DNA from: Hyposmocoma kahamanoa
Taxonomy: Eukaryota; Arthropoda; Insecta; Lepidoptera; Cosmopterigidae
Direction of reading: 5' to 3'
Assembly (NCBI RefSeq): GCF_003589595.1
Contig: NW_020654810.1
Coordinates: forward strand, 17,038,594-17,102,593
DNA length: 64,000 nucleotides
Position 1 is the stretch's first letter. Every line of letters begins with the position of its first letter. The notes under the pieces were generated by a model, which had not been told where the DNA came from, made no database searches, and saw only the letters and a list, made by a program, of their open reading frames with translations. The position numbers and the translations under genes were made by a program. Positions 32,138 to 43,160 of the stretch are shown piece by piece.

Positions 32138-32590
32138 TTATAAGTTCCATGTTTGAATGATGATGATGAAATGATTTCTTTCCTTTGAAATATGGAACTT
32201 ATAATATAAAAAAGCAAAAAATAGTATCTTGGAAATGAAACTATTTTTCCGGATTTAAATCGCGTATATTTGTTTTTTCAAACAAACCGACGTTTCGGGC
32301 CCTTTACAGGTCCCATGGTCACGGTTGACTGAACAAACAAAACAGTTTGTTTGAAAAAACAAATATACGCGATTTAAATCCGGAAAAATAGTTTCATTTC
32401 CTATGTGTAACAATCGCGAAAACCTAAGAACTCGAATAGTATCTTGATTTACAAGTTCTTAGGCTGTCGCGATTTCTTACATATGGAAAATAAAATCATT
32501 TTTCAGTCATCCATTACTATGGGATATGTAAAGAGCCCGAAACGTTTGTTTGTCTTAAAAAACAAATATACGCGATTTGGATCTGTACAC
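32138..32590. repeat. Family P palindromic element(s) with nested palindromes
   Basis: An outer 13-bp palindrome (ttataagttccat, 32138-32150 / 32192-32204) precedes a long one. There, ggatttaaatcgcgtatatt at about 32252 is answered by its complement near 32375, around ccgacgtttcgggccctt and a short centre. The right half ends in the P terminus (gtaacaatcgcgaaaacc). A second, mostly single-armed P copy follows to 32590 (gagcccgaaacg, acaaatatacgcgattt). Confidence 0.8.
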
Positions 32591-32814
32591 GTTGTGGAAG
32601 CTTATAAATATTAATTCCAGTTTACCGTAACACCGTAATTATCTAGTTACGAGTAAAGGAGAATTCGTATCCTTGCTGTAATAAAACCACAAGCGATACA
32701 TCTAAAATACGTATAAAATAATACATGACAAATAATTATGTATAGGTGATACGTGAAAGTATTACAACTTTCCTATTTAAACATAAAAAACATTTTTTTT
32801 TCTTTATTTAAAGA

Positions 32815-33190
32815 GCTTTGTCACAAAATGTGACTACGCCGCTCTATACATATAATTATATAATAATAAAGTAAAGAGAGAATTGAAGCAATCCGCCAAT
32901 CTATATAGCATCTTGGTTTCCCTTGATAGAGGAAAGACCAATCCGCCAACTTGTCTAAATTGGTCATTCCTACTAGCTACACCAAATTTAAAAGAATCAT
33001 TTCGCTCACACTCCATCAGTATATGATATACGTCCTCATTGCAAGATATCAAGTAATTTCTTTGGTAGAATCTTGAAACCTGTCTGCTGAAAAGTAATAA
33101 TTTTTCAGATGTGGCCTTATTATAACAAATGAGCTAATTACTTTCATACTCTTGTTTCTTTTCAATGTCCAAATTTTTTCACAAGAATTG
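32815..33190 (-). mobile_element. LINE pol C-terminal fragment
   Basis: The minus frame reads NEDVYHILMECERND, then FGVASRNDQFRQVGG, ETKMLYRLADCFN and a stop, followed by a T-run on the plus strand. The 'C..EDV.HILMEC.RN' segment is the zinc-knuckle-like tail of jockey-type LINE pol proteins. A second frame upstream (RPHLKNYYFSADRFQDS) continues it. Frames are broken between the parts. Confidence 0.6.
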
Positions 33191-33206
33191 TATTTTACTC
33201 TTGCAG

Positions 33207-33385
33207 TTTTTTTTATAATACTTAGTGATGAGACGAACAAGTCGTGAACCTGGTGATAAGCGACAGTTGCAGGGTCACTCAGTGCTTTAAATCACAAAGA
33301 TCTGAGGAGCGCTGCCACTGCGCCCGACACCCTGAGACACAGTTCAATGGACGAACTCTTTTCCAAGGAGCTCTACGCTACTAAA
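33207..33385 (-). mobile_element. SINE-like family A copy with large internal deletion
   Basis: The 3' half (aagtcgtgaacctggtg to gcgcccgacaccctgagac) joins directly to the 5' end (tggacgaactcttttccaag). About 110 bp of the middle are missing. Confidence 0.8.
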
Positions 33386-33524
33386 TAGTGTGTTTATAAT
33401 TTGCGTCAATTTACATTTACTAAACTATTAATAATAAACATTTACAATAACTAAACAACTATTACAGGTTCATTAGCAAGCGGTTTCTTGGGTTTATTTT
33501 CAAAATTTATGGTCTACTACATAT

Positions 33525-33779
33525 CGCACAAGACAACTAACATAGTATTATATCGAAATTGCTTTAAGTTATATTAATATTACCTATTTAGTGTCAAAGC
33601 GATTATGTTGTCCTGTCACTTTGAAATTAAATCGTATGTGAATGACACATCAATATAGCGATATTTTGGAGATAGATTATTAATATAACGCAATTTTGAG
33701 ATAAAATATAATATAACGCAATTTTTCAGATAATGTTATATTATATATATATATAATGCTATGTTAGTTGTCAAGTGCG
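33525..33779. mobile_element. MITE of 255 bp
   Basis: The left end cgcacaagacaactaacata and then gtattata is inverted at the right end with three mismatches. ATAT occurs on both sides (33521-33524, 33780-33783) and could be the target duplication. Inside, a ~30-bp unit (aatataacgcaatttt) is repeated twice, and a (TA)n run precedes the right end. Confidence 0.8.
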
Positions 33780-33901
33780 ATATATAGGTTTACTACACAT
33801 CCGAGTTGGAAGATATGTACTTGTGCTATCACCAAACTTGAAGCCTTTCCATTCACAAAACAATTTTGTTTGCAAGCAGAAACTGTAGTTAGCCCCGTCC
33901 C

Positions 33902-34174
33902 TTTTTTTACGATACTTAGTGACGGCACGACCAAGGCGTGCTCCTGGTAGTAAGTGACACGCTTGTCCATAGCAGTTGCAGTGCCACACAGAGTTTTAAA
34001 TAGCAAAGATCTAAGGTGCACTGCCACTGCGCCCGACACTCTGAGACATAAGTAGATAAGTGTCATATGCTTGTACACCAGCGCCCTTGACCGTCCGAAA
34101 CCCGAACGCAGTAATGCTCACATTACTACAAACTTAGCGGCAGAAATAGGTAAGGTGGCAGAAATTCTACTACT
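33902..34174 (-). mobile_element. SINE-like family A copy
   Basis: Minus copy from ttttacgatacttagtgacg to taggtaaggtggcag. The 5' terminal 50 bp are absent. A further scrap of the family (cataagttggcaagtcccat) lies at 34281-34324. Confidence 0.8.
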
Positions 34175-34339
34175 ACTTAAATATATCAGAGCAAAAATTC
34201 CGGGACTTATGTTGTAGATAACTTAATATATACGGGACCGCATTAAATCAGCCAGAAAAAGCTAAAAACTGAGGCTAAGGCACTGAGGCATAAGTTGGCA
34301 AGTCCCATTTACCTGAAATTTCACAAAATTTCCCTTATT

Positions 34340-34475
34340 GTATTTTATGAAAACATTTTGTTTATAATCGAAATATGATCTAGTGCTTAAAGCCTAAACC
34401 TATAGTCGACAAGAACGAGCAAGTTGCCTGCTTGCAAAAAGAACCCTTAAGGTGGTAATGCGACTTTGCTTATAG
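34340..34475 (-). repeat. Family Q repeat
   Basis: Contains tttgtttataatcgaaatat, gatctagtgcttaa and gcgactttgctta in the same order as 24745-24965. Confidence 0.55.
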
Positions 34476-35259
34476 TAGTAAATATCCACACTATATTGAA
34501 TATAAATTTTTATATCTCAGTTTCCGAGAATGCGGGACCATAAACGACAGGTAAGTAATTCTTCGTAGTAAATTCCAAATGCATTGCGAAATTACAATCA
34601 AAGCCACGTGGCGAATTAGTTTTACAAATGAACAAATTATACAATGTTGAATGTGTGCGTTATTATACAAGAAAAATACTTTTAGTAACCTGATCGAAAG
34701 TGATGATGTGGTCGACGATGGATCACTACACTTAAATAATGTCTATTCACTATCGCCTTGAAAAGGCTCAAGTGTGAGTGTTTTAGGGTATAAGTCGGCA
34801 GGCAGGGAATTCTACCTAGCCGTTCGTGTCGCATATAATGTAACCGTAACGCTTCGTGCGAACCCTTGGAATGTCCAAAACCTCGGGGAACCCAAGACTC
34901 GGTGTTGGAAAGGGACTTTGAGTGCATGGTGCAAATGCGGCAAGTTATATCCTACTTACTACCTCGCTTGCAAATGCCTTGTGTGAGGAGATCAGGAGAT
35001 TGTCAGCTTTAGGTCTTCCGTTTTGTCTTATAATATTTTTTTGTGATAGGATTACCCATAAACTAACTTAAATTGGTAAATGAAGATACAATGACGATGA
35101 AGCGGGTTTACCCGAAATAGTGTTCAGCTCAGCTCACGTTTAAAGAAAGAAAAAGAAACCATTTATTTTTCGCTACAAAATGACATCACAGAAAAAGAAG
35201 AAAACAAGAATTACCACTCAGGAACAAAAGAACATAATGACTTTTTTATATAAAAAAAG
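34476..35259. other. Unassigned DNA
   Basis: Bases 34780-34985 are GC-richer and partly open on both strands, but no family or splice sites could be recognised. The rest is AT-rich. Confidence 0.35.
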
Positions 35260-35832
35260 TCGAATTTAAAAGTTGGTGGAATTACATCTATTTGTAAAGT
35301 TTTATTAATATTGGTTAACGGAAAGTGGCTGAAAGCCAATAAACCGGATAGGTACCCCTAATTTATGTACGGACGGATGAAAATTGAAAACTGCACTTTC
35401 CTTTTTAGAAATAAACTGTGAAATTTCTAAATTAAACCTTCAATTAAATAAGTACCTATTTTTGCCACATCCTTGTCATATTACACCTCAAAAGTAAAAT
35501 CGGTTGACGGAAAGTGGTAGAAATCCATTAAACCGGATTCAATCCTTGATTTGCCACCAAAAAAAAAACACCGAAATAAGTTCACAAAAAAAGATAGTTA
35601 TAACTATCACTTATATTCCATTACTTTTTAGCGTATACACTCATATCCCTGCACTACGGACCAGTGTCGCGGGTGCATGGACACACATAGACAACCGCAA
35701 ATTAAACTCACGAGAGAAATAAATGCAGGGCCATACAAGTATTTCTCCGAGCCCTGCTTTCCGCGTGGCAGACGTAACTGTTTGCCCACAGAGGCAGTCT
35801 TAGTAGAATTGACAACCTCCTCCTTTTTTTAA
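35260..35832 (-). repeat. Family B repeat, rearranged and interrupted
   Basis: The outer block (ggtggaattacatctatttg to cggaaagtggctgaaa) occurs at 35260-35365. It is partly repeated at 35492-35560 (tcggttgacggaaagtgg), and the opposite end (attgacaacctcctcctttt) is at 35812-35831. A tRNA-derived SINE occupies the space between. Confidence 0.65.
35600..35800 (-). mobile_element. tRNA-derived SINE, second copy
   Basis: The reverse complement carries the same body as 31141-31345 (tttctctcgtgagtttaatt, gcggttgtctatgtgtgtcc, atgcacccgcg). It also has a tRNA-like head at 35740-35800 (gcctctgtgggcaaacagtt). Box B has decayed. Confidence 0.7.
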
Positions 35833-37207
35833 ATATTTCTTTTGTAATTTTTTGATGTTGATTAAAAAGATTAAAACGTGTGACAAAATATTCACAAAAC
35901 TTTAGATACGTACTCGTATGTACATGAAATCGTTGTCCTAAAGGCCGCTTGTTTCATTTATTGCCTGGTCGTTTTTATCAAGACAATAGGTGTGATGGCG
36001 CATCGTTATAATTCATATGAAATAAGTTGATAGACGTTATTTATTATAAATTCTATAGTCGGAACGTGCGAGTGCAACTGCGAGTGTAAATTAAACATTT
36101 TATTGACTATATATAATACACAATTTTGTTAGAAGTTATAGATATGTATACATTTGACCACTGCTATAAATAACGAAACAACAAAGCTTTGGCATTTTTT
36201 CCACTATAGTAATCCAGATACTTTATATCTTTATTTAAAAATTTTTAGCATTTATGTATAAACAGGTAAGTAAGTGCAGGTGATTTCATATCTATGTTGG
36301 AATGTTTGATGATTTTAAGTAGGTATTACCCCACATATTGCTCGGTTTTCCTGTATGCCGACTTACGAATATAGGAACAGTGAAATAGTATTTTACCTAC
36401 TACCGCTGGTAGTGACGGTGTCCTTTTTATTATTAGGACATTATAGTCAAGGTTCAGGAAGTAAGCAATTGCTGGACGAATTTGAGTTCTATAATACGAC
36501 TCAAGCAGTATTTATATTATTATATATTTCTTATATAGAGCTATTCTGTTTAAATACAAGGAAATGAAACAAATATGTTTATAAAAATTTGTCACTAACA
36601 AGCGGAAAAGCTCACATTGTGCATAAATTTTCTTTTAATTTATAGAGCTTTGGCCAAGAAACCATCAGCTTAAAACGAAATAACGAAAAATGGACAACTA
36701 TAAAACTAATATTACATAAATGACTAAACCTACAGCAATATAAGAAGTAATAACAGTAAAGGAAAAAGCAAATATTTGCAAAGGGCCAAAGGTTTCATGA
36801 CAAAAAATAAAATAAAACATTATACTTGTGCATATAAGCAATAATTATAAAATATTTTCCTCTAACCATACACAGAATAAAAAACACGCACTGCACTGAA
36901 AAAACGCGCGAGCGACTTGGCGGTATGGCACAAAAATATTGTCTATTAGCTGACATGCACTAAGAAATAATAAAATAATCTGATAACTAAAGTAGTGTAA
37001 TATGTACATTATATTTAATAAATCTGTCAATATAAAATAGGCTGTATATGGTTTAGATGAACAATTGTGTATGTACACACATGTTTGCTGTACATATTTT
37101 AATGTAACGTATCATGTATGTTGTATGTGTGTCTTTGAAAAAGTTTTACCAGTCCGTAAATTGCACATCGGGAATTGCTGTTGCCGCGGTTTATAAGTTA
37201 CTTTCGT
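35833..37207. other. AT-rich DNA, little recognised
   Basis: An open frame at 36355-36567 encodes a hydrophobic stretch (FYLLPLVVTVSFLLLG), but no splice, start or family evidence supports a gene. Near 36640, tttatagagctttggc resembles the 3'UTR side of the LINE at 32815. Confidence 0.45.
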
Positions 37208-37348
37208 AGCAGTAGAGCTCCTTGTGAAAGAGTTCGTCCGTATCTCTGTATTGCCGCAACCTTACCTGTTTCTGTCTCCAAGCAGTAATACGAACATTAC
37301 TGCATTCCGGTTTTGAACGGTGGGGGTGTTGGTGAAATTATAAGCACA

Positions 37349-38288
37349 GGGGGTAACCTATCACAAATTCGAATTTCTTTTTTCCGAATGTCATTAATCC
37401 GAAAACGGTTCGACTTCTTTTCAATAGTACGATGACAGTTTTGGAGTAAATTTGTAACACAGAAATGTCTTACAGCAGAAGTATCGTTTGTCCGAAAACC
37501 TATGTTAGAATAATTATTACACATACGTATTCTTTGGGCAGAAGTTTGTTTGGTCTAATCATGTTTGTTATACTGTCTGTTTTCCACATAATTTAGATTG
37601 CTGAAAGTTCGTTTCGGCAAAATTACTCTTCTTAGATAAAATTGCACCACCATACAATTTTACGATACAGCTCCAAAATTCTGGACTGTACTTTGCTGGT
37701 GCACAGCGGCCGGTAGTAGCGGCCGGCGAGTGCCAAAGCCGAATAGGTTAGTACATGAAAAAGCCGCACAAGCCGAGCGAGCGATGCGAGCGTGCCGCGG
37801 CAGCGGCCGGCGAGTGCCAGAGCCGAATTAGTTTGCATTACCTAGACGGTACGACCCCCCTGTAGGTTTAGGTTAGTATATGAAAAAGCAGCACGATCCG
37901 ATCGAGCGAAGCGAGTGACTACAACTCGATGAAATTAACTTGCATCTCGTTTACCATGTTTTCTAAAGATTGTGGTTTAATTTGACGAGTTGTATCGTGC
38001 GACACGTTCTAATACTTTTATACCTGTAATAAGAAATAATATAACAAAAATGTATCATGGATATCGATTTTTTACCAAATTAAAAATATTCACGGTTTGT
38101 TGGGGAAATAAAAATCGGGAAACGAATAACTTGTCAATATGTCAAAATAGCGAAACATTAAATGGTGTAATGAAAAAAATCGTAACATGTTTTCGGACAA
38201 ATAAAACAAAATCTATTCAATAAAAGTCTAAAGGATTTCGGAGAAACAAAATTCTGTAAATCATGTTTCTAGCTTGTGATAGGTTACC
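37349..38288. mobile_element. TIR DNA transposon of 940 bp nested in a SINE
   Basis: ggtaacctatcacaa (37352-37366) is exactly inverted as ttgtgataggttacc (38274-38288). AGCACA directly repeats outside both ends (37343-37348, 38289-38294) and corresponds to sequence the host SINE already had, so it is a convincing target duplication of 6, perhaps 8, bases. A left end of ggggg after caca would suit a hAT-like element. The interior lacks a transposase frame and contains repeated ccgaaaac motifs and a GC-rich segment. Confidence 0.85.
37700..37920. repeat. GC-rich repeat inside the transposon
   Basis: gcggccggcgagtgcca.agc then cgaat occurs at 37717-37744 and 37804-37829. aagccg/gatccgagcgagcga.gcgag motifs also occur twice. 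This differs sharply in composition from its surroundings and may be a further insertion or captured sequence. Confidence 0.6.
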
Positions 38289-38555
38289 AGCACACAGTTA
38301 CAGTTAGGGACTTTTCAACTTGTGTCTCATGGTAGCAGGCGTCGTGGTAGTGTCCCTCAGATCTTAGCGACTTAAAGCTCTGAGCGGTATTGCAACTGTT
38401 ATAGACACACTTATCACCAGACACACGACTTGCTCGCTCCGTATTACCTATTGTATTTATGACAATTAAATACGAAACTTATTAGTCAATATCTGACATA
38501 AAAGTAATTGACAAAGATAAATTTTATACATAATGTCATAAAACAATCATTAATA

Positions 38556-38895
38556 CCGGGCTTTACACAGACACCCTATCGCGCGTAATACAGCAATCGC
38601 GATGAGCGCGCGTGTAAGGACGTTGGAAGGAAAAGATCGCGCGATTGCGCTCATCAGTCGGACGCGCAAACGCGCGCTCCAACACGCGCTAGTTTTACGC
38701 GGTCTTTCTAGCGCTATTAGCCTTTACACGGACGCTCTTTCCGTTGTAACAAAAACGAACACAAAAATCGCGCGCGATAGAACGTTAGCTTAAACAATTT
38801 CAAACTGGTAATCGCGCTCGATTGCGCGTGCAGATTTCCCGCGCGCAATCCTTTGCGCTCCTGATCACGCGCGATAGAGTGACTATGTAAAGGGG
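38556..38895. mobile_element. CpG-rich MITE of 340 bp
   Basis: The left end gctttacacagacaccctat then cgcgcgt is inverted at the right end (acgcgcgatagagtgactat, gtaaag) with four mismatches. The interior is packed with cgcg and gcgcgattgcgc motifs, in strong contrast to the AT-rich flanks. The 63-codon frame inside is a by-product of composition. Target duplication unresolved. Confidence 0.8.
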
Positions 38896-39307
38896 GTTAT
38901 TAACATAAAGACGCGGCAACAGCGTTCGGATTTATGAAATAATGCAGTATTTGTGTGTAAACTTGCTCCTATGTAACAAATATCTTAGAATCAGAGAACA
39001 GACGTAAAATCGACAAAATGTTAGTCTCATACTATTACGATCGAAAACAACAACCGTTGTTAAAGAGGTACATAGAAAACACATTTTATGGTCAGAAGTC
39101 AATCCTGGCCCGGCATGTCGTAAACTCTTCACAATGGCTCGTAAAAATGCTTTATAGCCAAGTTGACTGTGGAAAAATACCACATGTTTGCGATGATAAG
39201 TCGATAGATTCGAGTTTCAATTTTTTTTAAATTTAGGGAATATTAAAGAAACAATCTTAAAAGTTATTATTGATACAATATAGAACAAACACAAAGAAAA
39301 TTTTCTT
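38896..39307. other. AT-rich DNA, nothing recognised
   Basis: Overlapping short frames on both strands lack any family feature. Confidence 0.5.
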
Positions 39308-39383
39308 TGATCTGGCTGGATTCGAACCAGCAACTATTTGCCAGACCGGGGCTCACCGCTCTCCCAACTGAGCTGCGGAACAA
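39308..39383 (-). tRNA. Degenerate tRNA-like sequence / SINE head (not functional)
   Basis: On the minus strand agctcagttgggagagcg forms a good D-arm (gctc/gagc), and gctggttcgaatccagc forms a perfect T-arm with box B. The anticodon stem does not pair and the acceptor stem pairs in only about five of seven positions. It is a decayed tRNA pseudogene or a SINE head. A related D-arm scrap lies at about 3422-3450. Confidence 0.55.
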
Positions 39384-39977
39384 ATCAGCAGATCTCACGA
39401 AATAAAACATGATACCTATTTAATAAAAGAAATATTGCACAGAAGACCGATATATAGGTAAGTGGATATGTAAATTGTCTACAATAAATAATGTAAAATG
39501 TCTATATTATAATTTACACTTCTGACGTTTCTGGAACCACTTCACGTCCACCATACATCCAATAGGTTGTCATTTTATTTCATTTGTCGTTACCACGCTT
39601 CACAGTGTACCTACCCTAACCAGCTCCATTTCAATTTACTTACTCGGATTATTCGAAACTTGGTCTGTAAGTTTGATGCAGAGCATTTCTGCATAATTTA
39701 ATTGTATTTGCTGAAGTTTGCAAAATATCTATTTACTTACGTATTTTTTAAATAACATGTTGACCTTAAAAATAAATATTCTTTGTAAGTTTAGGTATCT
39801 ACTAACTATTTTAAATGGCATTTCTGTTGCAACTAAGAGATATGGTTTTACTCGTCAGCCTTCATCCACCTTTATCTATACTGATTAGCTTTTTTATGTA
39901 TGAATATAACTCATAGCAGCTCTGAAAAATATGTTAACAAAGGGGATAATCAGGCGTAGTTTGAACACTTTAGTTAC
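39384..39977. other. AT-rich DNA, nothing recognised
   Basis: No gene or repeat supported. Confidence 0.55.
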
Positions 39978-40165
39978 ATATCGAGTTCTTAGCTTTTCGC
40001 GATTGTTATACATATTAAGTGAAATGTTTTTCAGATCGAAATAGCGCGTTTGTTTTTTCAAACAATCCAACGTTTCTGAGCCTTTACAGGTCCCGTGTCA
40101 GCCAGGACCTGTAAAGGGCCCGAAACTTACGGTTTGTTTGAAAAAAAAAATACTTCGTTTATCGT
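39978..40165 (-). repeat. Family P palindromic element
   Basis: Starts with the P terminus in reverse (cgagttcttagcttttcgcg). Then cctttacaggtcc at about 40081 is answered by ggacctgtaaagg around 40108, with aaacaatccaacgtttc and gaaacttacggtttgttt outside. Confidence 0.8.
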
Positions 40166-41000
40166 TCGTCTAAATATATACTTACTTAGTTTCATAATAA
40201 AAATGTTGTACATTGCTATTATTACTAGGTATTATGTTCATTTTCCTTCTAACCTGCAATTTATTTAATATTTTTAAATAACGAAGCGAACTAGTGGTAG
40301 GGACAAGATGACCACCCGAAAGTCGAAGCGATATTGGTAAGAACAATGAACTAGAAACTCATATTAGAAAATGAACAACACTCGTAAAAGGCAGCGCGTA
40401 AGATTTTAAATTAACGTCGAATTCTCATTAAGTCTTGCGATTTCTTGTCTTGAAATGTGATTGGTTGGTTGCCTTTAAATATTACGCTATTTTAAATTTT
40501 ACATTTTATAAAAAGAGTTTCTGCTGATAATAGCACTTGTAGCGAATCGCAGCAGTCGCTACAAATCTCTTTTGTAGATATTTTATAGTCTCTTTTAAGT
40601 TTTAGTTTTATATTTAAATTCTAAATTTAAATGTAATTGTTTTTGGCGCCTTTTCTCGACTTTTGTTTTTTGTTTGGCTTTGAAAGCTACGTGGTGCTTT
40701 CTTATAAATTAAAAAACTGTAAATACATTTACTTTGGCCTTACTCACTCGTTGTTAGCACCCACCCTTTAACCCATTGATACAGTCCATTGTAGCACTAC
40801 TCGTAAATATTGGTATATATTGCTGAATTTGCAAAGAATACCTACATAAGACTTCATGCTTATACGTATATATTAATTGTTGATAGAAGGTTGTAGTTTC
40901 GATAGTCACTGAAAGTAACAGTATATAACTTACGTTATCATAATATGTTCATTATTAATATTCTTTATTTGTGTTCCACAATGTGTATAGGCGTTACATA
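40166..41000. other. AT-rich DNA, nothing recognised
   Basis: No gene or repeat supported. Confidence 0.55.
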
Positions 41001-41195
41001 GTAGAAGTAGAGCCCTGTGTGAAAGAGTTCGTCCAGCGAAATGCTGCCACTTTACCTATTTCTGCCGCAAAGCAATAACGTGAGCAATACTGCAGCGTTT
41101 CGGTTTTGAAAGTAAGGGTGCTGGTGAAATTACATGCATATGGGACTTGTCAACTTATGTTTCAGGGTGTTGGATGCAGTGGCAGTGCCCCTCTG
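41001..41195 (+). mobile_element. SINE-like family A copy, 3' truncated
   Basis: Runs from gtagaagtagagccctgtgt to gcagtggcagtgcccctct, where a mariner-like end begins. The SINE 3' third is not found after it. Confidence 0.8.
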
Positions 41196-41415
41196 TACGA
41201 GGGCGGTTTAATAAATTCGTGAATTTTTGTTATAAAATTTTTAGTTTTGTTAGTTATGGATATAAAATTTCTTTCAGAATTTATTTATATTTCTTAATTT
41301 AAAACTCTTTACTGAACAATTGACGTTACTTTTTTAAATTAGCGCGACAATAAAATATAAAAAGTTAGCTGTGAGGTCGATATATTTATTGAAAATGGAG
41401 AAAACGAAATTTGGA
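41196..41415 (+). mobile_element. Mariner-like 5' end (remnant)
   Basis: A TA-adjacent cgagggcggtttaataaatt is the form of many mariner TIRs. About 190 bp on, an ATG opens MEKTKFGV, resembling the start of mariner transposases of another subfamily. The frame is lost at once. Assignment rests on these two features only. Confidence 0.4.
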
Positions 41416-41574
41416 GTAGGTGTTCCACTTCTCATCAGGCAACCACAACATCAAAACTTGTCGAATTATAGTACGAACTATTGCCACAACCACCGACCAA
41501 ATAATTACAAATATACTTTTACATTTTTTACTACTACAGGTATATTTTTTACTCATTGCCAGACATAAAACGCA

Positions 41575-41680
41575 AATGGCGAAACGAAGACTATGATTGG
41601 AGTAAGCACTTAATACTTACTTAGTCATTTAACTGTTTCATATTTACCTAGATACTAATGGTACTGCATTAAACGATCCA
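41575..41680 (-). repeat. ~105-bp repeat, inverted partner of 24080-24185
   Basis: See the partner entry. Flanking DNA on the low-coordinate side is not shared. Bases 41681-42374 hold nothing recognised. Confidence 0.7.
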
Positions 41681-42374
41681 ACTTGAACTTTGCTGACAGT
41701 ACTTAGTTTATATTCGAAGCATACAACACCGCTGAAGAAATTTCGAGCAATTTTAAAGAAGCGTGAAAATACTGCTTTTATTATTTTACAGAAGGTTGTT
41801 TAAGCTATTGTTAGTAATGGTGCTCTATTTGTGGATAATATATAATTATTATTATTATCATTTTAATTGATATTCACGTTTTATTTCGACTTAAGTAGCT
41901 TTCAAAAGTAAAAACAGTCATATTAGAATTGAGCGGTATTGTTTGCTAAGCGACGCTATGCGAGTTCTACGAAAATAATCCTGCTATAACAGAAAAAAAT
42001 AAAAAGAGAAAAACATTAATATAATATTGTCATCAGTGTAAGAAATTTTCAACCATACGTCTAAATTCAAGTCTATTAATAAAAACAACTAGCTAGTATA
42101 TTTAAATATGTGTTTTATAAAGAGACAGCCGACGGCGGCGTTGTACCGATAACCTTAGACATTAGATAAGAACCGCTTCGGATTCATCCATCACGTTTTA
42201 TTTTTAGCGCGAATTGGCAAATAAACTTCAACTTATACATATATGTTGATAGAATTCTACATATAGTTGTATTAAAACTTTCTTATTGCTCAGTATTAAT
42301 GGTGTCAGTTGTCAACAACAATTGTTTTTTGAATTATTAGAAGATTTATAACGACATCGTTCAATTCGATTCAA

Positions 42375-42775
42375 TATATAGTTTCATTTCCCATGTGTAA
42401 CAATCGCGAAAACGTAAGAACTCGAGACATCGTTCAAATTTAAATTCAAAAAGCGAAGTCTTATAATTTTTTAAAAACTGTCTTTTGTATTTAATAAATT
42501 TTTAAGATATAGCTATCTAAATAAAAAGGACATGAATTGAAACAAACTTCTTTTGTTGGAAAAAAGCTTTTGTTAGGAATCTAAATCATGTTTATTTGTT
42601 TTTTCCAACAAATGAACGTTTCGAGCTCTTTACACGTCCCGTAGTTTGACTAACTGATAAGAATTGGAAAGATCAAAAAAACGTTGGATTGTTTCATTGC
42701 TTGTTTGATAAAAACAAATATACGTGATTTACATTCGAAAAAAAAAATGTTTTATTTTCAATTCGTAACAATTGC
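42375..42775. repeat. Family P: terminal fragment plus a palindromic copy
   Basis: At 42380-42426 the P end (gtttcatttcccatgtgtaa, caatcgcgaaaacg) occurs alone. At 42580-42745 gaatctaaatcatgtttatt and aacgtttcgagctctttac are partly answered by aaaacaaatatacgtgattt. Confidence 0.65.
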
Positions 42776-42881
42776 AAGAACCTTGGAAAGGCGATTTGAA
42801 GAAAGTTAAAGGTTGTTTTCTTTCAAATATTACCTATATGCGTAATAAAAAACTGAAGACAAAACTATGTACAATTTTATA

Positions 42882-43160
42882 TTTTTATAATACTAAGTGA
42901 CGGGACGAATAAGTCGTGGGCCTGGTGGTAAGCGACACGCCTGTCCATGTTGCAGTGGCACTTTAAAACGCAAAGATCGGAGAGGCACTGCCATTGCGCC
43001 CGTTACCTTGAGATTATAAGTTGACAAGTCTCATGTGCCTGTAATTTCACCAGCACCCCTACCTTTCAAAATCGGAACGCAGTGATGGTCACATTACTCT
43101 TGGCGGCAGAAATAGGTAAGGTGGCAGTCCTTCACACGACGAACTCTTTCACAAGGAGAC
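42882..43160 (-). mobile_element. SINE-like family A copy
   Basis: Minus copy from tttttataatactaagtgac to gaactctttcacaaggag. Confidence 0.85.

Larger units (their letters stand above)
37208..38440 (+). mobile_element. SINE-like family A copy split by a DNA transposon
   Basis: The 5' half (agcagtagagctccttgtga to ggtgaaattataagcacag) ends at 37348, and the 3' half resumes at 38289 (cacacag, then gacttttcaacttgtgtctc) and runs to about 38440. The two halves together make one complete family member. Confidence 0.85.

Noticed and set aside
36355..36567. 70-codon frame with a hydrophobic segment as a small membrane protein
   Set aside because: Start context and surroundings are not gene-like and no poly(A) or splice signals are arranged around it. 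Kept only as a remark.
39308..39383. Functional tRNA gene
   Set aside because: The anticodon stem does not pair and the acceptor stem has two mismatches, so it is only a tRNA pseudogene or SINE head.
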